DNA of 64,000 nt, from NCBI RefSeq assembly GCF_009741265.1, contig NZ_WOWL01000001.1, positions 1,984,001 to 2,048,000 of the forward strand. Direction: 5' to 3'. A program made the position numbers and the translations under genes. This DNA comes from Pseudarthrobacter sp. GA104. GTDB taxonomy: Bacteria > Actinomycetota > Actinomycetes > Actinomycetales > Micrococcaceae. Shown here one piece after another: positions 47,473-56,541 of this stretch; the first letter of the stretch is position 1; every line of letters starts with the position of its first letter. The notes beneath the pieces were generated by a model. It was given only the letters and a program-made list of their open reading frames with translations, searched no databases and was not told the DNA's origin.

Positions 47473-48276
47473 ATGGCTACGACGACACCCACGCCCGCGG
47501 GCAGCCCGGCAGACGAGGGCCCCAAGGCCTCGAACATGCGTTCCCTCTCCCGCGCCATGGAGGTCTTCGCGGAACTGCAGCGCGCCGAGCGCCCCCAGCG
47601 GCTTAGCGACCTGGCCAGGAACTGCGGCATGAGCCTGCCCACCACGCTCCGGATCCTGCGGGTGCTGCAGGATTTCGGCATGGTGAGCCAGACAGACAAG
47701 TCCTACCGGATCGGGCCGGCCGTGCTACCGGCAGCAAAGAGCTTCCTTGAGAACGATCCCTTGGCGGTTGCCGGACGTCCGGTCCTGCAACAGCTGGCAA
47801 CGCAGACCGGCATGTCCGTTTCTCTCCATACCCGGCTCGGGAACGAGCGGATCCTGGTGGCGCGGGTTCAAGGCAAGGCGCCCATGCAGTACGACCTTCC
47901 CTTGGGTAAACGCCTGCCACTGACCCGCGGCGCGGCAGGGAAAATCCTGATTGCAGACGCTTCTGACGCAGAGCTCGAACAGGTCGTGGCGGCCGCGATC
48001 GCCGCCGGCCATGAGGAGCCGGGATTCACGGTTGAGGAACTGCGGTCGCGGCTGCCCGGGCCAGGCCTGGACTACGCGTATTCCGCGAACGAGCGCGTCG
48101 TGGGCGTGCTCTCCGTCGGGGTTGCCTTGACCAACAGGGCAGGCCGCGCCAACGAGGCCATGGCGCTGAACTGCCCGGCAGAGGCGACGACCGAAGAGAA
48201 AATCAAGGCCAATGTCCCGGAGCTGCGACGCGCCGCCCGCAGGCTGTCGGAACTGCTCGAGGGCTCCGTCTATTAG
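47473..48276 (+). CDS. IclR-family transcriptional regulator
   Basis: 267 aa. N-terminal winged helix (RAMEVFAELQRAERPQRLSDLARNCGMSLPTTLRILRVLQDFGMV) and the IclR effector domain (GNERILVARVQGKAPMQYDLPLGKRLPLTRGAAGKILIA). Divergent from the tctBAC operon with 135 bp between starts. It most likely controls that operon in response to the transported acid or an intermediate. Confidence 0.93.
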   Translation: MATTTPTPAGSPADEGPKASNMRSLSRAMEVFAELQRAERPQRLSDLARNCGMSLPTTLRILRVLQDFGMVSQTDKSYRIGPAVLPAAKSFLENDPLAVAGRPVLQQLATQTGMSVSLHTRLGNERILVARVQGKAPMQYDLPLGKRLPLTRGAAGKILIADASDAELEQVVAAAIAAGHEEPGFTVEELRSRLPGPGLDYAYSANERVVGVLSVGVALTNRAGRANEAMALNCPAEATTEEKIKANVPELRRAARRLSELLEGSVY

Positions 48277-48400
48277 GAGGCTTGCAACCGGCCCCAGGGC
48301 CTGAAGGGGGCGAAACTGCAGGCGAACCTCGGTGGGACGTTTGGTGAACATCCGGCAAAATCCGCCAATTGCGCCGCACGGGGCGTTGATACTGGAGTAC

Positions 48401-50062
48401 ATGCCTTTTGTTACCCGCCAGTACGGACAATCGCCCACTCGACGCCAGGTCCTCCGCGCAGGCGGCCTTACCGCGGCCGTCGCCGGAGTGGCGCCCCTCG
48501 TCTCGAGCCCTGCCCAGGCGGCTGATCCGCTGTTCGCGCATGGGGTTGCCTCCGGCGATCCGCACCCGGACAGCGTGGTGCTCTGGACCCGGGTGACCCC
48601 CAGCCCGGAAGCCACACCCGGCTCGGGACTCGGCCCCGCCGCAACAGTGAACTGGGAAGTGGCGGCCGACCCCGCCTTCACCAGGATCGTCTCGAAGGGC
48701 TCGGTGAAGACCGGGCCGGAGCGTGACCACACCGTGAAGGTGGTCGCCGATCGCCTGCAGCCGGGCACCCCCTACTGGTACCGCTTCACAGTGGGCCGCG
48801 GGATGTCCGCCACAGGCCGGACCAAGACGGCACCGGCGGCCGGGGCCCAGGTGGAGCAGCTCCGCTTCGGCGTCGTCTCCTGCGCGAACTACCAGGCCGG
48901 CTACTTCAGCTCCTACCGCCACCTCGCCCAGCGCGGGGACCTCGACGCCGTGCTCCACCTCGGCGATTACCTCTACGAGTACGCACCCGGGGAATACCAG
49001 GCGAGGGACGTCGTCGTACGCCCGCACGATCCCGCCGTCGAAATGACCACCCTCTCGCATTACCGGCGCCGGCACGCCCAGTACAAAACAGACGCCGACC
49101 TGCAGGCCCTGCATTCGGCTGCACCCTCCATCGTCACCTGGGACGACCATGAAGCGGCCAACGATGCCTGGAGCGGAGGAGCGGAAAACCACACCGAGGG
49201 CGCAGAGGGGCCCTGGGCCGAACGCCGCGCGGCTGCCAACCAGGCCTACGCGGAGTGGATGCCCGTGCGCTACCAGCCCGGAGGTCCGCTGTACCGCCGC
49301 CTTGATTTCGGGGCCTTGGCCAGCCTGTCCATGCTGGACCTTCGCTCCTACCGCAGCAAGCAGGCCGCCAACGGGCTCGACCCCGCGGTGGACAGCCCGG
49401 ACCGGACCATCACGGGAGCTGCGCAGATGGACTGGCTGCTGGGCAACCTTACGTCCGGCGGACCGCAGTGGAAGCTGGTGGGCAACCCGGTGATGATAGC
49501 CCCCGTCCGGGTTCCCTCGACGCTCAGCCTGGCCGAACTGGCGGGGGTCCAGAAGCTCATGGGCGGCACCACCGTCGACGGCGTCCCCTACAACGTGGAC
49601 CAGTGGGACGGTTACGAGGCGGACCGGAGCCGGGTGGTCCGGCACCTGCGGGACCAGGCAATCAAGGACACCGTTTTCCTCACCGGCGATATCCACTCCG
49701 GGTGGGCCTGCGACCTCCCCGCCGATCCCCTGACCTACCCCACCACCGGCGATTCGGTGGCGGCGGAACTGGTCTGCACGTCGGTGACCAGCGACAACCT
49801 CGACGACATACTGAACGCTCCACCGCGGACCTCCTCCCTGGCGGTGGAGGCGGCCATCAGGACGGCCAACCCCCACGTGAAGTACCTCGACTTCGACTCG
49901 CACGGCTACTCCGTCCTGGATGTCACTCCTGCGGGAGTCCGGATGGACTGGTACGTCCTTGCCGACCGGACTGCGCAGGCCTCGGCGGCCACGCTGTCCA
50001 CCTCCTTCAGGGTCGGTGCCGGCACCGGCAAAGTCGTCGCGGCAACCGGCGGCGCGCTGTGA
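48401..50062 (+). CDS. phoD: Alkaline phosphatase D, Tat-exported
   Basis: 553 aa from ATG 48401 (GGAG close upstream). An earlier in-frame start lacks support. Tat signal TRRQVLRAGG, hydrophobic core and AQA cleavage site. The PhoD N-terminal domain (FAHGVASGDPHPDSVVLWTRV) and catalytic domain (RFGVVSCANYQAGYFSSYRHLA, HLGDYLYEY, WDDHEAANDAW, LTGDIHSGW) hold the Fe/Ca ligands. Phosphodi/monoesterase acting outside the cell, probably for phosphate gain. Coupled to the next gene by GTGA. Confidence 0.93.
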   Translation: MPFVTRQYGQSPTRRQVLRAGGLTAAVAGVAPLVSSPAQAADPLFAHGVASGDPHPDSVVLWTRVTPSPEATPGSGLGPAATVNWEVAADPAFTRIVSKGSVKTGPERDHTVKVVADRLQPGTPYWYRFTVGRGMSATGRTKTAPAAGAQVEQLRFGVVSCANYQAGYFSSYRHLAQRGDLDAVLHLGDYLYEYAPGEYQARDVVVRPHDPAVEMTTLSHYRRRHAQYKTDADLQALHSAAPSIVTWDDHEAANDAWSGGAENHTEGAEGPWAERRAAANQAYAEWMPVRYQPGGPLYRRLDFGALASLSMLDLRSYRSKQAANGLDPAVDSPDRTITGAAQMDWLLGNLTSGGPQWKLVGNPVMIAPVRVPSTLSLAELAGVQKLMGGTTVDGVPYNVDQWDGYEADRSRVVRHLRDQAIKDTVFLTGDIHSGWACDLPADPLTYPTTGDSVAAELVCTSVTSDNLDDILNAPPRTSSLAVEAAIRTANPHVKYLDFDSHGYSVLDVTPAGVRMDWYVLADRTAQASAATLSTSFRVGAGTGKVVAATGGAL

Positions 50063-51327
50063 ACCCGGACCGCCGCCAGTTCCTGCGCCTCGCCGGCGCC
50101 GGAAGTGCCGCCGTCGTCCTTTCAGCGGCGCCCGGCACGTCGTGGGCCGGCCCGGCGACGAATCCCGGCACCGCCCGGACGCGCACCTATGTCCTTGTGG
50201 TGGACGGCTGCCGGCCGGACGAGATCACCCCTGAGCTGACCCCGCGGCTCGCCGCGCTGCGGACGCAGGGCACCAACTTCCCTGCCGCCAGGTCGCTGCC
50301 GGTGATGGAGACGATCCCGAACCACGTCATGATGATGACCGGCGTCCGGCCGGACAGGTCCGGAGTCCCCGCCAACTCGGTTTACGATCCCGCCGAGGGG
50401 GCAGCCAGGGACATGGACCGCGAAACCGACCTCCGCTTTCCCACGCTGCTTGAACGCCTGCGCGACTCCGGCTTCACCACCGCCTCCGTCCTGAGCAAGA
50501 AGTACCTCTACGGAATCTTCGGCACGCGGGCAAGCTACCGCTGGGAGCCTTATCCCCTGCTGCCCGTGACAGGACACGCGCCGGACGCCGCGACCATGGA
50601 CGCCCTGCTGGCCATCGTTAGCGGCCCCGACCCGGACTTCACGTTCACCAACCTCGGCGACGTTGACCGGATGGGGCACTCGGACCTGACCGGGACCACG
50701 CTGCAGGCCGCACGCACGGCTGCCCTCGCGGACACCGACCTGCAGGTGGGCCGGCTGGTGGACCACCTGGTTGATACGGGCAAGTGGGAGTCCAGCGTCC
50801 TGGTGGTGCTTGCGGACCACTCCATGGACTGGTCACTGCCCACCAATGTGGTTTCGGTGGACCTGATCCTCCAGGCCCGGCCGGACCTCCGGTCCTCCAT
50901 CACCGTGGCCCAGAACGGCGGTGCGGACCTGCTGTACTGGACCGGCCCCTCGGAGCAGAAGGCGGCCGGCCTCCAGGCCGTGCGTTCCCTGGTCGAATCA
51001 CACCCCGGCGTGCTGTCGGTGCAGGCACCTGCCGAGCTGCGGCTGGGGGCGGAGGCCGGCGACCTGGTGGCCTTCTGCCGTGCCGGCTGGCGGTTCTCGG
51101 ACCCCTACATCGTCTCGAATCCCATACCCGGCAACCACGGGCATCCCGCCACCGAACCCATCCCGTTCTTCATCTCCGGCGGCAGCCCCCGGGTGCTCCG
51201 CGGCCGGACGTCCTCTGATCCTGCGCGGACGGTGGACGTGGCCCCGACCGTCGGTGCCCTTTACGGGCTCAAGGCGCCTTCGGGCGGCTACGACGGCGTT
51301 GCCAGGACGACGGCGTTCAGCGGCTGA
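50059..51327 (+). CDS. Tat-exported nucleotide pyrophosphatase/phosphodiesterase
   Basis: 422 aa from GTG 50059 overlapping the phoD stop. Tat signal DRRQFLRLAGAG then SWAG. Alkaline-phosphatase superfamily metal sites: VVDGCRPDEIT (Asp), the Thr nucleophile region in LPVMETIPNHVMMMTG, LGDVDRMGHSD, ADHSMDW, NHGHP. Cleaves nucleotide or other phosphodiesters outside the cell. With PhoD it forms a two-enzyme extracellular phosphate-release unit. No Pho box was recognised. Confidence 0.88.
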   Translation: MNPDRRQFLRLAGAGSAAVVLSAAPGTSWAGPATNPGTARTRTYVLVVDGCRPDEITPELTPRLAALRTQGTNFPAARSLPVMETIPNHVMMMTGVRPDRSGVPANSVYDPAEGAARDMDRETDLRFPTLLERLRDSGFTTASVLSKKYLYGIFGTRASYRWEPYPLLPVTGHAPDAATMDALLAIVSGPDPDFTFTNLGDVDRMGHSDLTGTTLQAARTAALADTDLQVGRLVDHLVDTGKWESSVLVVLADHSMDWSLPTNVVSVDLILQARPDLRSSITVAQNGGADLLYWTGPSEQKAAGLQAVRSLVESHPGVLSVQAPAELRLGAEAGDLVAFCRAGWRFSDPYIVSNPIPGNHGHPATEPIPFFISGGSPRVLRGRTSSDPARTVDVAPTVGALYGLKAPSGGYDGVARTTAFSG

Positions 51328-51400
51328 GGAGGCGTGAGGACCGCAGCCGGACCGGAGGAAGGGGTCGCAGCGGCCGAGGTGCCGGGATCATACTGGTGGC

Positions 51401-51799
51401 ATGAGCGATCGCGCCGATTTCCTGGACTGGGTGAGGACCGAGCTGCACGCTGCGGAACTCGCCATTCATAACGGTAATGCCGCCCCGCGCAGGGCACTCT
51501 GGTCCCGCAACGAACCCGTGAGCGTCCTTGGTGCATGGCGCAATGCCTTCGGACAGCAGGAACTGGACGACTTGTTCACGGGCCTTGCCAGGCAGTTCTC
51601 CAACTGCACTTCGTACAGATTCGAGTTGCAGGCCTACGACATCGTGGGCGACATGGCATATACGGCGGGCCTGGAACACACTTCAGCCTCAGTCGACGGC
51701 GAACCGCGCAGCTACGTGCTCCGGGCAACCCAGATTTACCGCCGCGAGGACGGTGCATGGAAGGTCGCCCACCGGCACGGCGACACAGTAACCGGCTGA
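51401..51799 (+). CDS. NTF2-like (SnoaL/DUF4440-type) protein
   Basis: 132 aa, single domain. DWVRTELHAAELAIHNGNAAPRRALWSRNEPVSVLGAWRNAFGQQEL and the C-terminal ATQIYRREDGAWKVAHRHGDTV are the NTF2-like cone fold as in ketosteroid-isomerase-like or calcium/calmodulin-associated domains. Function unknown. Stands alone. Confidence 0.85.
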   Translation: MSDRADFLDWVRTELHAAELAIHNGNAAPRRALWSRNEPVSVLGAWRNAFGQQELDDLFTGLARQFSNCTSYRFELQAYDIVGDMAYTAGLEHTSASVDGEPRSYVLRATQIYRREDGAWKVAHRHGDTVTG

Positions 51800-51889
51800 G
51801 GTCCCGCGGCCATTCCGCGGCCATTGCATTCGATGTCGCATGGGGGGAATCTAAAGTTATCCGCGGCCTTGAGCATTGGAGGGATCCTC

Positions 51890-52351
51890 ATGCCTGAACG
51901 TCACATCACGGTGCAACGTAGTATTCCCGCGTCCACGGGTTCCCTGTGGGCCCTGTTTGCAGACTTCCCCAATCTCGCGAGTCACTGGAACGGCGTCAGG
52001 GCCACCAGACCCCTTGGCAGCAAGACCAGCGGCGTGGGTGCTCGGCGCCGCGTCGACCTGAAGCCGATGGGCAGCATGGATGAAACCGTCACCGTTTGGG
52101 AGGAGGGTCGCAGGGTGGATACACGGAATCAACCCAGCGCGTTGGTGCCGTTCAAGCAGGCCGAATCCACGCTTACGCTGGAGCCCGATGGCGGCGGGAC
52201 GTTGGCCACCTTCGACTACCGGTATGTACCCCGCGGTGGCCCCGTTGGCCGGTTCACCGGGCCGTTGATCGACAAGATGCTGACTGCGACCTTTACCGAC
52301 ATGCTGGCCACCGCGGAGAAGGCTGCCCTCGCGAGGGGCAGCGGGCGCTGA
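51890..52351 (+). CDS. SRPBCC-family protein
   Basis: 153 aa from ATG 51890 with GGAGGGA upstream. START/Bet v1-like fold: HITVQRSIPASTGSLWALFADFPNLASHWNGV at the start, and a long C-terminal helix. Binds a hydrophobic ligand; ligand unknown. Tail-to-tail with the P-type ATPase gene. Confidence 0.85.
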   Translation: MPERHITVQRSIPASTGSLWALFADFPNLASHWNGVRATRPLGSKTSGVGARRRVDLKPMGSMDETVTVWEEGRRVDTRNQPSALVPFKQAESTLTLEPDGGGTLATFDYRYVPRGGPVGRFTGPLIDKMLTATFTDMLATAEKAALARGSGR

Positions 52352-52480
52352 ACCTCGCCTGAAGCTGAGTACGCCTGGCCGCCTTCAACCACAGCTTGCA
52401 GACGGGAAAGCAGTGCCACCTCCGCCTGCATGGTTTTGGTGCCGCGCCGCTGGAAAGTTCGATGCTCTTGGCCCGGGCAC

Positions 52481-54949
52481 CTAACGGCTGCCGGCCGGGG
52501 CCAGCGGCCGGGCCGGGCGGGCGGTGGTGGCCTCGGGCGTTTCGGGCCGGGGCAGCCGGAGCCTTTTGAGCAGCAGGGCGTTGACGGCGACCAGGAAGCT
52601 GGAACCTGACATCGACAGGGCCGCGATCTCGGGGCTGAGGACGATCCCGGCGAACGCGAACACCCCTGCCGCGATGGGCAGGGCTATTGCGTTGTATCCG
52701 ACAGCCCAGCCCAGGTTTTGGCGCATCTTCCGCAGGGTTCCTTTGCCGATGCGTAGGGCGATGGGCACGTCCAGCGGGTCCGAGCGCATCAGCACGACGT
52801 CGGCCGTTTCGATGGCCACGTCGGTGCCGGCACCGATGGCGATGCCAAGGTCAGCCTGGGCCAGGGCTGGGGCGTCGTTGACGCCGTCGCCGACCATGGC
52901 GACTTTCTTGCCCTCCTGTTGCAGTTCGGCGATCTTCGCTGATTTGTCACCTGGGAGCACTTCCGCGATGACGGTGTCGATGCCGAGCTGGCCGGCGATC
53001 CTTTGGGCGGTGGCTTCGTTATCGCCCGTGAGCATAACGACTTCGATCCCGGCCTCGTGCAGGGCAGCTATCGCCGCCGGCGCGGTTTCCCGGGCGGCGT
53101 CCGCCAGGGCCACCACGGCCGCGGCACGGCCGTCGACGGCGACGAGCACGGCGGTCCGTCCGGTTCCTGCCAGCTCGCTGCGCACCGCAGCCAACGGCCC
53201 CAGTTCGATGTTCTCGTCTGCCATGAGCTTGCGGTTGCCCACCAGGACCTTGCGTCCCCCTACGGTTGCGCCGGCCCCGTGGCCGGGAACGTTCAGGAAG
53301 TCGCTGGCGTCCAGGGCGGCGGCGCCGTGTTCCTCGGCGTGCCGAACCACTGCCGCGGCGAGGGGATGTTCGGATTCCTTTTCCACGGCGGCGACCAGGG
53401 CCAGCAGTTCTCCTTGGTCAATGCCCTCAACGACGACGTCGGTGACTTCCGGTTCGCCCTTGGTGAGAGTTCCGGTCTTGTCCATCACGACAGTATCGAT
53501 CCGTGCGGAAACCTCCAGGGCGGTGGCGTTCTTGAACAATACGCCGCGTTTGGCCCCGAGCCCGGTTCCGACCATGATGGCTGTCGGTGTGGCCAGGCCC
53601 AGGGCGTCCGGGCAGGTGATGACGACGACGGTGATGGCGAACAGCAGCGCGGCCTGGACCCCCGCGCCGAGGGCGAGCCAGGCCGCGAACGTCACGGTTC
53701 CGCCGACCAGGGCGACCAGGACCAGCCAGAACGCGGCCCGGTCGGCCAGCCGCTGGCCGGGGGCCTTGGAGTTCTGGGCTTCCTGGACGAGGGCGACGAT
53801 CTGGGCCAGGGCGGTATCGGCCCCGACCTTGGTGGCCCGGACCCGCAGGGTGCCGCTGGTGTTGATGGACGCGCCAATCACCTCGGAGCCGGTGGTCTTG
53901 GCGACCGGGAGGCTCTCCCCGGTGACCATGGACTCATCAACCTCCGATTGGCCCTCTTCGACCTGCCCGTCGACGGGGATTTTGGATCCTGGCCGGATCA
54001 GCAGCAAGTCCCCCACCAGGACTTCGGAGGTGGGGATCTCCACTGTCCCGCCCTCGCGGATGACGACCGCGACCGGAGGTGCGAGTTCGAGCAGGGTCCG
54101 GATGGCCTCATTCGCCCCGCCGCGGGCGCGCATTTCAAACCAATGGCCCAGCAGCACGAAGGCGGCCAGGACGGTGGCGGCTTCGTAGAACACTTCCCCG
54201 CCGCCGGTGAGTGTAACCCACACGCTGTAGAGCCAGCCCGTGCCGACGGCAATCGCGACCAGGACCATCATGTCCAGGGTGCGGGCCTTCAGTGCCCGGT
54301 AGGCGCCGTCGAAGAAGATCCAGGCGGAGTAAAAGATGACGGGCAGGGACAGGATCAGGGCCATGACGTCATCGCGGAGCCCGAACGGTGTCGGGGCGGT
54401 GAAGCCGAGCATGTCCCGGCCCATCGGGGACCAGAGCGTCACACCGATGGACAGGACGGCGGCCACCAGGAACCGGTTGCGCATGTCCCTGACCATGTCA
54501 TCCATCGACATCCCGGCGTGGTGTCCGCCGTGGCCCATCATCTCCTGCGGGGTTCCGTGCATCGCCCCGTGGCCGGCGGGGCCGTGGCCTGCATGTTCGC
54601 CGGCCGCCGGATGGGCATGCCCGGCACCCCGGGTCCTGGCCGGGGCGTGCAGGGGCTCGTCCATGGGGTAGCACACGTGATCCGGGACCGATTCGCCCCG
54701 GCAGTGGTATCCGCAGTCCCGGACCCATCCGGAGATCTGCTTCACGGACGTCAGTGACGGGTCGAACTTCACGGTGGCGGTCTGGGCGACGGGGTTCGCA
54801 TCGACGGCGGTGACTCCGGGCCGCTGCAGCAGCACGCGTTCAATGACCGCTTTGGAGGTCGCCCAGTGCAGGCCCCGCACCTCCACGACGGTGCTCTTCA
54901 AAGGAGCGTCTACTGCTCCGTCGGCGGTGGCCTTCCTGTCAGCAGTCAT
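52481..54949 (-). CDS. Heavy-metal P1B-type ATPase, CopB-like, with CPD motif
   Basis: 822 aa from ATG 54949 (AAAGGA upstream). N-terminal HMA-like domain lacking CxxC (GLHWATSK instead). Then a His/Met-rich segment ([26 protein letters not shown]). Actuator TGES, phosphorylation site DKTGTLT, SEHPLA and GDGVNDAPA are intact. The metal-binding helix reads [15 protein letters not shown], Asp replacing the usual Cys or His. The last helices keep the copper-type YN and [15 protein letters not shown] motifs. Likely Cu/Ag exporter. Confidence 0.93.
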   Translation of the reverse strand: MTADRKATADGAVDAPLKSTVVEVRGLHWATSKAVIERVLLQRPGVTAVDANPVAQTATVKFDPSLTSVKQISGWVRDCGYHCRGESVPDHVCYPMDEPLHAPARTRGAGHAHPAAGEHAGHGPAGHGAMHGTPQEMMGHGGHHAGMSMDDMVRDMRNRFLVAAVLSIGVTLWSPMGRDMLGFTAPTPFGLRDDVMALILSLPVIFYSAWIFFDGAYRALKARTLDMMVLVAIAVGTGWLYSVWVTLTGGGEVFYEAATVLAAFVLLGHWFEMRARGGANEAIRTLLELAPPVAVVIREGGTVEIPTSEVLVGDLLLIRPGSKIPVDGQVEEGQSEVDESMVTGESLPVAKTTGSEVIGASINTSGTLRVRATKVGADTALAQIVALVQEAQNSKAPGQRLADRAAFWLVLVALVGGTVTFAAWLALGAGVQAALLFAITVVVITCPDALGLATPTAIMVGTGLGAKRGVLFKNATALEVSARIDTVVMDKTGTLTKGEPEVTDVVVEGIDQGELLALVAAVEKESEHPLAAAVVRHAEEHGAAALDASDFLNVPGHGAGATVGGRKVLVGNRKLMADENIELGPLAAVRSELAGTGRTAVLVAVDGRAAAVVALADAARETAPAAIAALHEAGIEVVMLTGDNEATAQRIAGQLGIDTVIAEVLPGDKSAKIAELQQEGKKVAMVGDGVNDAPALAQADLGIAIGAGTDVAIETADVVLMRSDPLDVPIALRIGKGTLRKMRQNLGWAVGYNAIALPIAAGVFAFAGIVLSPEIAALSMSGSSFLVAVNALLLKRLRLPRPETPEATTARPARPLAPAGSR

Positions 54950-55088
54950 CGCGGGTCCTTTCGCAGGGTTGTCCGGGAAGGCAGCGGGCGTTTCACCCGT
55001 TGCCGGACCTTCACCGCGTGGGAGCAATGCACCACTGCCCTACCGTTCACTATCGTCCTTGGCGCCGGGAAGCGTCAGAGTCTTTGGT

Positions 55089-55103
55089 CCCCGGCGTCCG
55101 GGG
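55089..55103 (-). terminator. GC hairpin upstream of the P-type ATPase gene
   Basis: CCCCGG and CCGGGG pair perfectly around a 3-base loop in the 189-bp gap between the LOG and P-ATPase genes. It could end or attenuate transcription before the ATPase gene. No gene is seen in the gap. Confidence 0.4.
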
Positions 55104-55138
55104 CTGTTCGGCGGGCGGCACATTCATCGCGTCCCGGA

Positions 55139-55816
55139 TCACCGGGCGAGCTGGCGCAGGTGGCAGTGCTGGATCAATTCCACGGCTTCGTCGATGTCGT
55201 CGGTGCACCGCAGCAGGCGGATGTCCTGGGCTGCAATGAATCCCTGGCTTTGGAGCTGCTCCCGGATCCAGTCGGTCAGTCCGGTCCAGTGCCTGGTCCC
55301 GATCAGGACGACGGGAAACTCGTGGATTTTGCCGGTCTGGACGAGGGTGAGGGCTTCAAAGAGTTCATCAAGTGTGCCGAACCCGCCGGGAAGGACAACA
55401 AAGGCCGAGGCGTAGCGGACGAACATGAGTTTTCGGGCGAAGAAGTACCGGAAAGTCATGGACACATCGACATAAGGGTTCAACGCCTGTTCCCTCGGAA
55501 GTTCGATACCCAGTCCGACCGAGGTGCCGCCGGCTTCCGTGGCGCCGCGGTTGGCAGCTTCCATCAGTCCCGGCCCGCCCCCGGTAATCACGGCGAACCC
55601 GGCCTTTGCGCACCGGGCGCCCAGGGTCCGGGCCACCGCGTAGCGGGGATCCTGGGGGCCGGGGCGTGCTGATCCGAAGACGGCGACTGCTTTGCCGAGC
55701 CGGTGTGAGAGGAGGCTGAATCCGGCGTCGATTTCGGTGCTGATCCGTTCCATCCGGGCCGGGTCATCGGCCGGGTCGGCGAGGACTGCGAGCAGTTCTT
55801 CATCGGTCATTTTCAT
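55139..55816 (-). CDS. LOG-family protein (TIGR00730; cytokinin-riboside-monophosphate phosphoribohydrolase type)
   Basis: 225 aa. Rossmann-like fold with AVFGSARPG, the GGGPGLMEAANRGA and VVLPGGFGTLDELFEALTLVQTGK motifs of the LOG/lysine-decarboxylase-like family, including the PGGxGTxxE active site. Hydrolyses nucleoside monophosphates to base plus ribose-5-phosphate. The link to a metal operon is unclear. The start overlaps the upstream ABC gene stop by 4 bases. Confidence 0.92.
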   Translation of the reverse strand: MKMTDEELLAVLADPADDPARMERISTEIDAGFSLLSHRLGKAVAVFGSARPGPQDPRYAVARTLGARCAKAGFAVITGGGPGLMEAANRGATEAGGTSVGLGIELPREQALNPYVDVSMTFRYFFARKLMFVRYASAFVVLPGGFGTLDELFEALTLVQTGKIHEFPVVLIGTRHWTGLTDWIREQLQSQGFIAAQDIRLLRCTDDIDEAVELIQHCHLRQLAR

Positions 55817-56541
55817 GCCGGTGCCGCTTCCGGGTGCATGCTGCAGTAGCGGTTGTGTTCCCCGGCTTCTTCGGCGGTGAGCCGGCCGTCTTCAATGGTG
55901 AGGACACGTTTGGCCGCGGTCCGCAGCCGCTGGTCGTGGCTGACGATGATGACGGCCCGATTTTCCCGGCAGGCCGTCCCGCACAGGAGCAGGGTCACGT
56001 CCTGGCCTGTTTTCGCGTCCAGGTTGGCGGTGGGTTCGTCGGCGAGGATCAGCCGCGGGTCGTTCGCCAGGGACCGTGCGATGGCCACGCGTTGCTTCTC
56101 GCCGCCGGAGAGGTCCCGGGGCAGGTTCGGCAGCCGGTGTCCGAGCTGGAGTTGTTCCAGCGCGGCCCGGGCTTTTGTCCGCGCCGCTTTCCTGGCTGCT
56201 CCCGCCGTGATCAGTGGCAGCATGACGTTTTCCTCGGCAGTCAGGGCCGAGAGCAGGTTAAAGGTCTGGAAGACGAAACCGAATTCGCGCAGCCGCAGCC
56301 GGGACAGTTGAGCAGGTGAAAGGTTGGAGGTGTCCTGCCCGGCAATGAGGATCCGGCCGCCGGAAGGGGACATGAGCGTGCCGATCATGGACAGCAGGGT
56401 TGTTTTCCCGGATCCGGAGGGGCCCATGACGAGCACGATGTCCCCGGGGCCAACGCTCAGGGACACGTGCTCCACCGCGGTCACGGCGGTGTGCCCGGAC
56501 CCGAAGGTCTTGGACACGTCCTGGACGTCGACAATTCTCAT
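55813..56541 (-). CDS. ABC ATP-binding protein (MacB/LolD type) with C-terminal CxMHPE motif
   Basis: 242 aa. Walker A GPSGSGKTT, Q-loop FGFVFQTFNLL, signature DLSGGEKQRVAIARSLA, Walker B LILADEPTANLD. The last ~15 residues read HNRYCSMHPEAAPA. The CxMHPE element matches the core of the small heavy-metal-binding domain (YxCPMHPE) found on copper proteins, and is not part of normal LolD/MacB ATPases. Works with the FtsX-like permease that overlaps its start. Confidence 0.92.
   Translation of the reverse strand: MRIVDVQDVSKTFGSGHTAVTAVEHVSLSVGPGDIVLVMGPSGSGKTTLLSMIGTLMSPSGGRILIAGQDTSNLSPAQLSRLRLREFGFVFQTFNLLSALTAEENVMLPLITAGAARKAARTKARAALEQLQLGHRLPNLPRDLSGGEKQRVAIARSLANDPRLILADEPTANLDAKTGQDVTLLLCGTACRENRAVIIVSHDQRLRTAAKRVLTIEDGRLTAEEAGEHNRYCSMHPEAAPA

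Noticed and set aside
55085..55110. DosR-like dormancy boxes near the metal and stress genes (GGGACCAAAGAC, CTAAAGTCC)
   Set aside because: Only partial half-site matches were found, at inconsistent positions relative to starts.
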